From assembly GCF_003149245.1 (NCBI RefSeq), contig NZ_QGDL01000001.1:149079-213078 (forward strand): a stretch of DNA of 64,000 nt. Direction: 5' to 3'. Shown here piece by piece: positions 34,789 through 42,836 of the stretch (its first letter is position 1; each line of letters opens with the position of its first letter). The translations under genes and the position numbers were made by a program. Origin of the DNA: Faecalicatena orotica (GTDB lineage: Bacteria; Bacillota; Clostridia; Lachnospirales; Lachnospiraceae). The notes under the pieces are model-generated. The model saw nothing but the letters and a program-made list of their open reading frames with translations, was not told the DNA's origin and did not search any database.

Positions 34789-35577
34789 ATGGAACATTTA
34801 AACGTGGCCATCGCTGATGATAATGAGAGAATTCTGGATTTACTGGAAGAAATTATCAACATGGACAAGGAACTGAATGTGGTGGGAAAGGCTAAAAACG
34901 GTGAGGAGATGTGTCAAATCATCAGAAATCAACAGCCAGACGTGGTTTTACTTGATCTGATTATGCCGAAAATGGACGGATTAACCGTTATGGAGCAGAT
35001 TAATCAGGATAAAACTATGACAAAACGCCCTGATTTTATTGTCGTAACAGCGGTTGGACAGGAAAAAATTACAGAAGATGCTTTCAACAAAGGCGCAAAT
35101 TACTACATCATGAAACCTTTTAATAACGAGATGTTGTTGAATCGTATAAAAACTGTAAGAAAAGTGTTCCGGAATCACGATAAGAAAAATGATGAAATTA
35201 CTGGAAATACCAATATCAGAGAAGAAGACCTGGAAAACCGTGTCACTAACATGCTTCATGAGATTGGGATTCCTGCACATATCAAAGGGTACCATTATTT
35301 AAGAGATGCAATAATGATGGCTGTTGAAGATATGGATGTACTGAATGCTATTACAAAAGTACTATATCCGACAGTGGCAAAGAAATATCAGACAACATCC
35401 AGCCGTGTGGAGCGCGCAATCCGCCATGCAATTGAAGTGGCGTGGAACCGCGGGAAACTGGATACGCTGGATGAATTGTTTGGTTATACTGTCAGCACAG
35501 GAAAGGGGAAACCGACGAACTCTGAATTCATAGCTTTGATTGCGGATACGATCCAATTGGAGTATAAGCACAGATAA
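34789..35577 (+). CDS. spo0A: Sporulation master regulator Spo0A
   Basis: Response regulator that starts sporulation when phosphorylated. The receiver domain (1-125) has the acidic pocket ADDN, the phospho-acceptor in [13 protein letters not shown] (about Asp55) and the conserved Lys in YYIMKPF. The C-terminal DNA-binding domain has the Spo0A signature [20 protein letters not shown], and the recognition region [18 protein letters not shown]. 262 residues. Start ATG follows GAGAGAGGG. Confidence 0.98.
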   Translation: MEHLNVAIADDNERILDLLEEIINMDKELNVVGKAKNGEEMCQIIRNQQPDVVLLDLIMPKMDGLTVMEQINQDKTMTKRPDFIVVTAVGQEKITEDAFNKGANYYIMKPFNNEMLLNRIKTVRKVFRNHDKKNDEITGNTNIREEDLENRVTNMLHEIGIPAHIKGYHYLRDAIMMAVEDMDVLNAITKVLYPTVAKKYQTTSSRVERAIRHAIEVAWNRGKLDTLDELFGYTVSTGKGKPTNSEFIALIADTIQLEYKHR

Positions 35578-35661
35578 TTCTTCCCTTTGCTCAGAAAATG
35601 AGGTATAATAGTCAGTAATAAGGCTTCGAAGAGAACTCAAGGAAAGTGGAGGGATGTATTT

Positions 35662-37110
35662 ATGAAAAACATTTTATTTGCATCTTCAGAATGTGTACCT
35701 TTTATTAAAACAGGTGGATTGGCAGATGTTGTCGGCTCATTGCCAAAGTATTTCGACAAGAAGGAATATGATGTCAGGGTTGTTCTGCCAAAGTATACAT
35801 GCATGAACCAGAAGTGGAAAGATATGCTGGAGTATGAAAGTCATTTTTATATGGACATCGCTGGAGTCGACCAGTATGTCGGAATCTTGAAGTGTGTATA
35901 TGACAAGATCACCTTTTATTTTATTGACAATGAATTTTATTTTGGCGGTTTTGCACCGTATGACGGGGATCCTAAGTGGAATATTGAGAAGTTTGCATTT
36001 TTCTCAAAGGCAGTGCTTAGTATTCTTCCGGTGATCGGTTTCCGCCCGGATCTGATCCACTGTCATGACTGGCAGACAGGGCTGATTCCTGTTTATCTGG
36101 ATAACTTCCGTTATCTTGGGGAGTATTACCGGGGGATCAAGTCTGTAATGACAATACATAACTTAAAATTCCAGGGAGTATGGGACACGAAGACTGTACG
36201 CCAGATCACCGGGCTGCCGGAATATTATTTCGCTCCGGATAAGATGGAAGCATACAAAGATGCGAATCTGCTCAAAGGCGGAATCGTATATGCAGATAAA
36301 GTAACGACCGTCAGCCAGACCTATGCGGAGGAGATTAAGACTCCGTTCTACGGGGAGGCACTTGATGGATTGATGAGGGCGAGAGCCAATGATTTATGCG
36401 GTATTGTGAACGGGCTGGATTATGAAGAGTATTGTCCGTTTTCAGATACCAGGATTGCGAGAAAGTTTACCGTAGAGACTTTCAGAAAGAACAAACCTTT
36501 TAATAAGGCGGCTCTTCAGGAAGAACTCGGGCTGGAGAAAGACAATAAAGTAATGTTGATCGGAATGGTATCCAGACTGACGGACCAGAAGGGGTTTGAC
36601 CTGATAGACTATGTTATGGATGAACTTTGCCAGGATGCGGTTCAGATTGTCGTACTTGGCACAGGAGATGCAAAATACGAGAACATGTTCAGACATTTTG
36701 CATGGAAATACTCAGGAAAGGTTTCTGCCAATATCTTTTATTCGGAGGAGTTATCGCATAAAATTTATGCATCATGTGATGCGTTCCTTATGCCTTCCTT
36801 ATTTGAACCATGCGGGTTAAGCCAGCTTATGAGCCTCCGCTACGGAACAATCCCGATCGTAAGGGAGACCGGCGGTTTGAAAGATACTGTAGAACCCTAT
36901 AACGAATTTGAAAAGACCGGAACTGGTTTCAGCTTCAGCAATTACAATGCGCAGGAGATGCTGAATACCGTCCGTTACGCAGAACGTATCTATTATGATA
37001 AGAAACGTGACTGGAATAAAATTGTAGAGCGCGCCATGAATATGGACTTTTCATGGAAGAATTCTGCAAGGCAGTACAATGATTTATATAAGAGCCTGAT
37101 CGGTGAATAG
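35662..37110 (+). CDS. glgA: Glycogen synthase (GT5)
   Basis: ADP-glucose starch/glycogen synthase. The ADP-glucose binding KTGGLADVVGSLP motif is at residue 16, followed by HCHDWQTGLIPVYL, and the C-terminal domain has SRLTDQKGFDLI, PSLFEPCGLSQL and GGLKDTVEPYNE. 482 residues. Start ATG follows GTGGAGGG. No other glg genes adjoin it, so it appears to be a lone copy here. A TATAAT is present at about 35605 but no good -35. Confidence 0.95.
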   Translation: MKNILFASSECVPFIKTGGLADVVGSLPKYFDKKEYDVRVVLPKYTCMNQKWKDMLEYESHFYMDIAGVDQYVGILKCVYDKITFYFIDNEFYFGGFAPYDGDPKWNIEKFAFFSKAVLSILPVIGFRPDLIHCHDWQTGLIPVYLDNFRYLGEYYRGIKSVMTIHNLKFQGVWDTKTVRQITGLPEYYFAPDKMEAYKDANLLKGGIVYADKVTTVSQTYAEEIKTPFYGEALDGLMRARANDLCGIVNGLDYEEYCPFSDTRIARKFTVETFRKNKPFNKAALQEELGLEKDNKVMLIGMVSRLTDQKGFDLIDYVMDELCQDAVQIVVLGTGDAKYENMFRHFAWKYSGKVSANIFYSEELSHKIYASCDAFLMPSLFEPCGLSQLMSLRYGTIPIVRETGGLKDTVEPYNEFEKTGTGFSFSNYNAQEMLNTVRYAERIYYDKKRDWNKIVERAMNMDFSWKNSARQYNDLYKSLIGE

Positions 37111-37152
37111 AAGGGGCTGCTGCGTGAAAACGATACACAGGAGAGTAAAGGC

Positions 37153-38022
37153 ATGAAGATTATAGACAGACTGAAAGAAGACAGGATACATATATCGTTT
37201 GAAGTATTTCCGCCAAAGACAGACGCGGGGGTTGATAATGTAATGAGGGCTACAGACAGGATTGCTGAACTTAGGCCTGATTTCATCAGCGTAACATACG
37301 GTGCCGGCGGCGGAACCAGCAGGAATACAGCGAAGATCGCGAAGCATATCAAAGAGGATCTGGGGGTCGAGAGTCTGGCACACCTTACATGTGCATCATC
37401 CACAAAGGATGAGGTGAGGGGTGTAATCTCGAATCTGAAAGAACTGGGAATAGAGAACATTCTGGCGCTCCGCGGGGACATCCCTGCAGACCAGCCGTTC
37501 CCGACAGAAGACAGGTTCCATTATGCTTACGAATTGGTTGAGGAGATTCGCAGGTCAGGTGATTTCTGTATCGGCGCAGCCTGTTATCCGGAGGGCCATG
37601 TTGAGAATGAGCACAAGGAAGATGATATCAAGTTTCTGAAGCAGAAAGTGGACAGCGGTGTTGATTTTCTGACGACCCAGATGTTTTTCGACAATGATAT
37701 TCATTACAATTTTTTATACCGTATCCGTGAAGCCGGAATCACGGTACCGGTGCTGCCGGGTATCATGCCTATTACGAGTGCAAAGCAGATGAAGCGCAGC
37801 TTAGAATTATCCGGGACAGTTTTCCCAAGAAGATTTCAGGCAATTCTGGACAGGTTCGGTGATTATCCGAATGCGATGGAACAGGCCGGGATCGCATATG
37901 CAACGGATCAGATTATCGACCTGCTTGCGAATGGTGTGAAGAATATTCATATTTATTCCATGAATAAGCCAGAGACAGCAGAAGCAATTATGCGCAATTT
38001 ATCAGAAATAATAAAATGCTAG
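37153..38022 (+). CDS. metF: Methylenetetrahydrofolate reductase
   Basis: FAD enzyme that reduces methylene-THF to methyl-THF. 289 residues, TIM barrel with FEVFPPKTDAGVDN, SVTYGAGGGTSRNT, ILALRGDIPADQP, GAACYPEGHVENEH and TTQMFFDN all typical. It starts 42 nt after glgA and is followed by the MetH-activation gene and metH, which together form the methyl branch of methionine synthesis. No cobalamin or SAM riboswitch is visible upstream. Confidence 0.95.
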   Translation: MKIIDRLKEDRIHISFEVFPPKTDAGVDNVMRATDRIAELRPDFISVTYGAGGGTSRNTAKIAKHIKEDLGVESLAHLTCASSTKDEVRGVISNLKELGIENILALRGDIPADQPFPTEDRFHYAYELVEEIRRSGDFCIGAACYPEGHVENEHKEDDIKFLKQKVDSGVDFLTTQMFFDNDIHYNFLYRIREAGITVPVLPGIMPITSAKQMKRSLELSGTVFPRRFQAILDRFGDYPNAMEQAGIAYATDQIIDLLANGVKNIHIYSMNKPETAEAIMRNLSEIIKC

Positions 38023-38034
38023 GAGTTATAACAG

Positions 38035-38676
38035 ATGGATGATATGACAAAAGAGGCCATCCGTTATCTGGGGTATGGAAAGCATGCGGTAGATGAAAGA
38101 ACTCTTGCTTTGATTTCAGATTCTTTTCGGAATCTGGAGGAGACGGCAGGCAGGAAATCCATCTATCGCATCTTTGATTTCAATCAGACGGCGGATGATG
38201 AGTTTACAATAGGAACGAGTGCGATACAGAGTTCAAGTCTCGGCAGGAATCTCAAAGGATGCAGGAAAGTTATTCTGTTTGGCGCTACGCTTGGTGCCGG
38301 TGTTGACAGGCTGATTACACGTGCATCTGTCACAGATATGGCGGGGGCTGTTGTACTTCAGGCATGCGCGGCCGCTTTGCTTGAGGAATACTGTGACAGG
38401 TGCCAGACTGAGATTGGCATGGAAATGGAAAAAGAAGGGCTTCACTTAAGGCCGAGATTCAGTCCCGGATATGGAGATTTCGACATTCGCTTTCAGGCCC
38501 CGCTCATACAGATGCTGAATTGTGCGAAGACGATCGGGCTTACGATGACGGACAGTTACATGATGACGCCGACGAAATCTGTAACTGCCGTGATTGGGGC
38601 AAGTGATACGGCGGAGAAATGCCATATAAAGGGCTGTGAAGTTTGTGAAAAAAAGGATTGCATATACAGAAGATAA
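38035..38676 (+). CDS. Stand-alone MetH activation-domain protein
   Basis: 213-residue protein resembling the C-terminal SAM-binding activation domain of cobalamin-dependent methionine synthase. RFSPGYGDFDI resembles the RxxPGYxxxPD SAM-site motif, and MTPTKSVTAVIG matches the domain's late strand. It ends in a Cys-rich tail (CHIKGCEVCEKKDC). It lies between metF and a metH that lacks this domain, so it probably supplies reductive reactivation in trans. Start ATG at 38035 follows TAGGAG. Confidence 0.85.
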   Translation: MDDMTKEAIRYLGYGKHAVDERTLALISDSFRNLEETAGRKSIYRIFDFNQTADDEFTIGTSAIQSSSLGRNLKGCRKVILFGATLGAGVDRLITRASVTDMAGAVVLQACAAALLEEYCDRCQTEIGMEMEKEGLHLRPRFSPGYGDFDIRFQAPLIQMLNCAKTIGLTMTDSYMMTPTKSVTAVIGASDTAEKCHIKGCEVCEKKDCIYRR

Positions 38677-38695
38677 TAAGCGGAAAGGACATCAT

Positions 38696-41086
38696 ATGAT
38701 TTTAGACAGATTAGGAAAAGAACTGCTGTTTTTTGACGGCGGAATGGGAACTCTTTTGCAGGCGGAGGGGCTGAAGCCCGGAGAACTCCCTGAAACATGG
38801 AATATTACTCATGCAGAGATTGTAACAGGGATACATAAAAAGTATATAGAAGCTGGAAGCGACATCATACTGACCAATACATTCGGTGCAAATGCCTTGA
38901 AGTTTCATGACGGCAGCATGTCTCTGAAAGAGATTGTTGAGAAAGCCGTGGGGCATGTGAAGAGGGCGGCAGGACTTGCGGATGTGGACCGTGAAGTATA
39001 TACGGCCCTGGATATCGGTCCGACCGGAAAGCTTTTAAAGCCTATGGGGGATCTGGATTTCGAGGAGGCCTATGAAGCATTCAAAGAAGTGGTGATATAT
39101 GGCGAGGAAGCAGGGGCTGACCTGATCCATATTGAGACGATGAGTGATACCTACGAGCTGAAGGCTGCAGTGCTGGCAGCTAAGGAGAATACCTCCCTTC
39201 CGGTCTTTGTAACTACGATCTTTGATGAGCGTGCGAAACTGCTGACCGGAGCAGATGTTCCGTCGGTCACGGCACTTCTGGAAGGGCTCAGGGTAGATGC
39301 ACTCGGGATTAACTGTGGTCTGGGTCCGGAACAGATGATGCCGATTCTGGAACAGATTCTGAGATATTCTTCCCTGCCTGTGATTGTAAAGCCGAATGCG
39401 GGTCTTCCCAAACAGGTAAATGGGAAAACCGTTTATGATGTTCTTCCCGAAGCGTTTGCTTCTACGATGCAGGAAATTGTCAGAAAAGGTGCTGTTGTCA
39501 TCGGGGGATGCTGCGGTACAACCCCGGATCATATCCGTGCGATGACCGGACTTTGCCGGGGAATGGAACCGGTGGCTTTAAAGCCGAAGGAATGGACGGT
39601 TGTTTCTTCCTATGGGCAGGCTGTATTTCTGGGAGAAGGCTCCAAAATTATAGGGGAGCGTATCAACCCTACCGGAAAGAAGAAGTTTAAACAGGCTTTA
39701 AAAGAGCATGATATGGATTATATTCTGAAAGAGGGAATTACCCAGCAGGACAAGGGTGCGCATATTCTGGATGTCAATGTCGGACTCCCCGATATTGACG
39801 AGGCGGCTATGATGAAAGAGGTAGTGACAGAACTTCAGAGTGTGACGAGCCTGCCGCTGCAGATTGATACGGTGGATGTAAAAGCGATGGAAACGGCGCT
39901 TCGTATTTACAACGGAAAACCAATGGTGAATTCAGTCAGCGGCAAGCAGGAGTCGATGGATGCCGTATTCCCCCTGATTCAAAAATATGGAGGAGTCGTA
40001 ATCGGACTTGCCCTCGATGAAGACGGCATTCCTCCAACAGCAGACGGCAGGGTCAAGGTAGCCCGCCGCATCATCGAAGAAGCCGGAAAGTATGGGATTC
40101 AGAAGAAGGATATTGTCATTGATGTTCTTGCCATGACGATCAGTTCCGAACCTGAGGGGGCTAAAGTCACGCTGGAGGCATTAAAGAAAGTAAGGGAAGG
40201 GCTGGGAGTGAATACAGTTCTGGGAGTTTCCAATATCTCCTTTGGCCTGCCAAGCCGTCCGGTTGTGAACGCGAATTTTTATACGATGGCAATGTTTAAC
40301 GGCCTGAGCGCAGGCATTATCAATCCTTCTTCCGAGGACATGATGAAGTCTTATTATGCTTATCACGCACTGATGAATCTGGATAAAAACTGCGAAACTT
40401 ATATATCCCAATATGCGCAGATGGCAGCCCCGGCACAGGCGGCACCATCAGCCGGACAGAGTATGCTTCTTGATACTGCCATTGAAAAAGGGCTGAAAGA
40501 AGAGGCCCATCATATTACATCAGGGCTTGTGAAAGACAGAAAGCCCCTTGATATTATCAATGAATTCCTGATTCCTGCACTGGATAAGGTTGGCAAAGGG
40601 TTTGAGAATGGTACGGTCTTCCTCCCGCAGCTTTTGATGAGCGCGGAGGCTGCAAAGGCATCGTTTGCCATATTGAAAGATGCTTTTGCATCTGATGGAG
40701 AGGTAGAAGAAAAGAAAGAAAAAATTGTACTGGCAACGGTTAAGGGGGACATTCATGATATCGGAAAGAATATCGTAAAAGTACTCCTTGAGAACTACGG
40801 TTTCGATGTCATAGACCTCGGAAAAGATGTCGCACCGGAACTAATTGTGGATACGGTGCTTAAGAAAGATGTCCGTCTGGTTGGTTTAAGTGCCCTTATG
40901 ACAACAACGGTTGTAAGCATGGAAGAGACAATCAAACAGCTCAGAAAGCAGGCTCCTTCCTGCAGGGTTATGGTCGGGGGCGCCGTGCTGAACCAGGAGT
41001 ATGCGGATATGATCGGGGCAGACTTTTACGGCAGGGATGCAATGCAGTCCGTTTACTATGCACAGGAACTGCTTCAGGGCAAATAA
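38696..41086 (+). CDS. metH: Cobalamin-dependent methionine synthase, lacking the activation domain
   Basis: Transfers the methyl group of methyl-THF to homocysteine via cobalamin. Order: homocysteine/Zn domain (FFDGGMGTLLQ; IGGCCGTTPDHI supplies Cys ligands), pterin domain (IIGERINPTGKKKFKQAL), cobalamin cap and B12 domain (KGDIHDIGKNIVKVLLEN with the His ligand). The protein ends after the B12 domain at 796 residues, against about 1200 for full-length MetH. ATG at 38696 follows GGAAAGGAC; the upstream frame overlaps the activation gene. Confidence 0.94.
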   Translation: MILDRLGKELLFFDGGMGTLLQAEGLKPGELPETWNITHAEIVTGIHKKYIEAGSDIILTNTFGANALKFHDGSMSLKEIVEKAVGHVKRAAGLADVDREVYTALDIGPTGKLLKPMGDLDFEEAYEAFKEVVIYGEEAGADLIHIETMSDTYELKAAVLAAKENTSLPVFVTTIFDERAKLLTGADVPSVTALLEGLRVDALGINCGLGPEQMMPILEQILRYSSLPVIVKPNAGLPKQVNGKTVYDVLPEAFASTMQEIVRKGAVVIGGCCGTTPDHIRAMTGLCRGMEPVALKPKEWTVVSSYGQAVFLGEGSKIIGERINPTGKKKFKQALKEHDMDYILKEGITQQDKGAHILDVNVGLPDIDEAAMMKEVVTELQSVTSLPLQIDTVDVKAMETALRIYNGKPMVNSVSGKQESMDAVFPLIQKYGGVVIGLALDEDGIPPTADGRVKVARRIIEEAGKYGIQKKDIVIDVLAMTISSEPEGAKVTLEALKKVREGLGVNTVLGVSNISFGLPSRPVVNANFYTMAMFNGLSAGIINPSSEDMMKSYYAYHALMNLDKNCETYISQYAQMAAPAQAAPSAGQSMLLDTAIEKGLKEEAHHITSGLVKDRKPLDIINEFLIPALDKVGKGFENGTVFLPQLLMSAEAAKASFAILKDAFASDGEVEEKKEKIVLATVKGDIHDIGKNIVKVLLENYGFDVIDLGKDVAPELIVDTVLKKDVRLVGLSALMTTTVVSMEETIKQLRKQAPSCRVMVGGAVLNQEYADMIGADFYGRDAMQSVYYAQELLQGK

Positions 41087-41114
41087 TGTACTTCTTTTTA
41101 TACAAGGAACTGTA

Positions 41115-41143
41115 TTGACTATTTTTTAACATAAGGGTATAGT
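41115..41143 (+). promoter_or_regulatory. SigA-type promoter of the hydrogenase-like gene
   Basis: TTGACT (41115-41120), 17-nt spacer, TATAGT (41138-41143), 67 nt before the ATG. Confidence 0.7.
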
Positions 41144-41210
41144 GATAGTGCAAAGAGAAGATATGGCGCATTATGTGCTGTTTTTTATGAATTCAGGAGG
41201 ATGAGAACCT

Positions 41211-42725
41211 ATGATGAGAGGACTGCAGACACCGGTCAGGGCGATTAGGAGACGTGTATTTACAGAGGTTGCAAAACTGGGATTTAAAGCGGACGCAGAT
41301 ACACTGCTGACGGATATGGAAGCAATACCTTATGAAATTGTGAATGATGATACAGAAGAGAAGTACCGCGAGAGTACATACCGCGCGCGCGCGATTGTAA
41401 GAGAGCGGTTAAGGCTTGCGATGGGGCTGTCCCTGCGCCCGGAGAATAAACCGGTGCACCTGACTGCCGGAGTGGAAGCCAGTAATATATCTGAAAAATA
41501 TTATGAGCCGCCGCTTATGCAGGTAATACCATCTGCATGTGAGCGCTGTGAAGAGAATAAGTATGAAGTGAGTAATATGTGTAAAGGATGTCTGGCACAT
41601 CCATGCCAGGAGGTCTGTCCAAAGGGCGCGATTTCTATGGTGAATGGGAAGTCATTCATCGATCAGGAAAAGTGTATTAAGTGTGGGAAGTGTAAATCTG
41701 TCTGTCCGTATGACGCCATTGCGAAAAAAGAAAGACCGTGTAAGAATGCCTGCGGAGTCGGTGCGATTGTGTCTGATAAGTATGGAAGGGCCTACATTGA
41801 TACGGATAAGTGTGTATCCTGCGGTATGTGCATGGTCAGTTGTCCGTTTGGGGCGATTTCTGACAAGTCACAGATCTTCCAGCTGACACGTGCCCTTCAG
41901 GAAGGCGGAGAGATTGTAGCCGAGATCGCACCAGCATTTGTAGGACAGTTCGGAGACAATATCACACCGAGAAACATCAAGGCTGCCCTGCAGGAACTCG
42001 GCTTCTCAGAGGTCTATGAGGTGGCTCTGGGTGCAGATATCGGTGCAATTTCAGAGGCCCACCATTATGTGGAAAAGGTGGTGTCCGGCGAGCTTCCGTT
42101 CCTATTGACATCCTGTTGTCCGTCCTGGGCGATGATGGCGAAAAAGTTCTTCCCGGACCTGATCGACCAGATTTCACAGGAACTGACACCTATGGTTGCA
42201 ACGGCAAGAACGATAAAACAAGAGCATCCGAATGCAAGAGTCGTTTTCATTGGACCATGTGCAGCCAAGAAACTGGAAGCTTCCAGAAGGACCGTGCGCA
42301 GTGATGTTGATTTTGTTGTGACTTACGAAGAACTGCAGGCAATGTTTGATGCGAAGGAGATTGACCTGACCAAATATTCCGCAGAGTCTTCCTTCCATGA
42401 TGCAACGGGGGCCGGACGTGGTTATGCATGCGCCGGAGGTGTTGCGGAAGCAATTGAAAAGTGTGTCAATGAATATTATCCGGGTGTGGATGTCAACATT
42501 GAGCACGCAGAGGGGCTTGCCGAATGTAAGAAGATCCTGACCCTTGCAAAAGCAGGCAGAATGAACGGCTGTCTGATCGAGGGTATGGGCTGCCCGGGAG
42601 GATGCATTGCGGGTGCGGGAACGAACATCCCGGTAGCGAAGGCGAAGAAGGCTCTCGCAAATTACGTCAAGAACTCAACCAACAACATTCCGCCGAGTGA
42701 ACTGGCTGAAATCGAACTGAAATAA
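41211..42725 (+). CDS. [FeFe] hydrogenase-like iron-sulfur protein, variant (group B-like)
   Basis: 504 residues. The N-terminal about 110 residues are helical. Three Cys-rich 4Fe-4S segments follow (CKGCLAHPCQEVCP; CIKCGKCKSVCP; CVSCGMCMVSCP), then the hydrogenase domain with H-cluster motifs TSCCPSW (about residue 300), IGPCAAKKLEA (about 347) and EGMGCPGGCIAGAGTN (about 456). The second and third motifs differ from classic MPCxxKxxE and ExMACPGGCxxGGGQ. Function may be H2 production, uptake or sensing with ferredoxin. ATG at 41214 is an equal alternative start. Own promoter; no maturation genes in the window. Confidence 0.85.
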   Translation: MMRGLQTPVRAIRRRVFTEVAKLGFKADADTLLTDMEAIPYEIVNDDTEEKYRESTYRARAIVRERLRLAMGLSLRPENKPVHLTAGVEASNISEKYYEPPLMQVIPSACERCEENKYEVSNMCKGCLAHPCQEVCPKGAISMVNGKSFIDQEKCIKCGKCKSVCPYDAIAKKERPCKNACGVGAIVSDKYGRAYIDTDKCVSCGMCMVSCPFGAISDKSQIFQLTRALQEGGEIVAEIAPAFVGQFGDNITPRNIKAALQELGFSEVYEVALGADIGAISEAHHYVEKVVSGELPFLLTSCCPSWAMMAKKFFPDLIDQISQELTPMVATARTIKQEHPNARVVFIGPCAAKKLEASRRTVRSDVDFVVTYEELQAMFDAKEIDLTKYSAESSFHDATGAGRGYACAGGVAEAIEKCVNEYYPGVDVNIEHAEGLAECKKILTLAKAGRMNGCLIEGMGCPGGCIAGAGTNIPVAKAKKALANYVKNSTNNIPPSELAEIELK

Positions 42726-42727
42726 TA

Positions 42728-42756
42728 TTGAAAAACCATTACAGCTATGATATGAT
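42728..42756 (+). promoter_or_regulatory. SigA-type promoter of alaS
   Basis: TTGAAA (42728-42733), 17-nt spacer, TATGAT (42751-42756). It begins only 3 nt after the hydrogenase stop codon. Confidence 0.65.
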
Positions 42757-42767
42757 AGGTTAGACAC

Positions 42768-42793
42768 ACAGAGTGGATATATATCCACTCTGT
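42768..42793. terminator. Perfect 26-nt palindrome at the 5' end of the alaS transcript
   Basis: ACAGAGTGGATAT and its exact complement ATATCCACTCTGT lie back to back, about 5 nt after the predicted alaS start. A T-rich stretch (TTCTGTTG) follows. It may end hydrogenase transcription, attenuate alaS, or act as an operator. No T-box is seen. Confidence 0.6.
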
Positions 42794-42836
42794 TTCTGTT
42801 GAATGTATAATGCAAGAAACCGGGAGGATAAAGGTT

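Noticed and set aside
37111..37152. SAM or cobalamin riboswitch before metF
   Set aside because: The gap is only 42 nt with no aptamer features.
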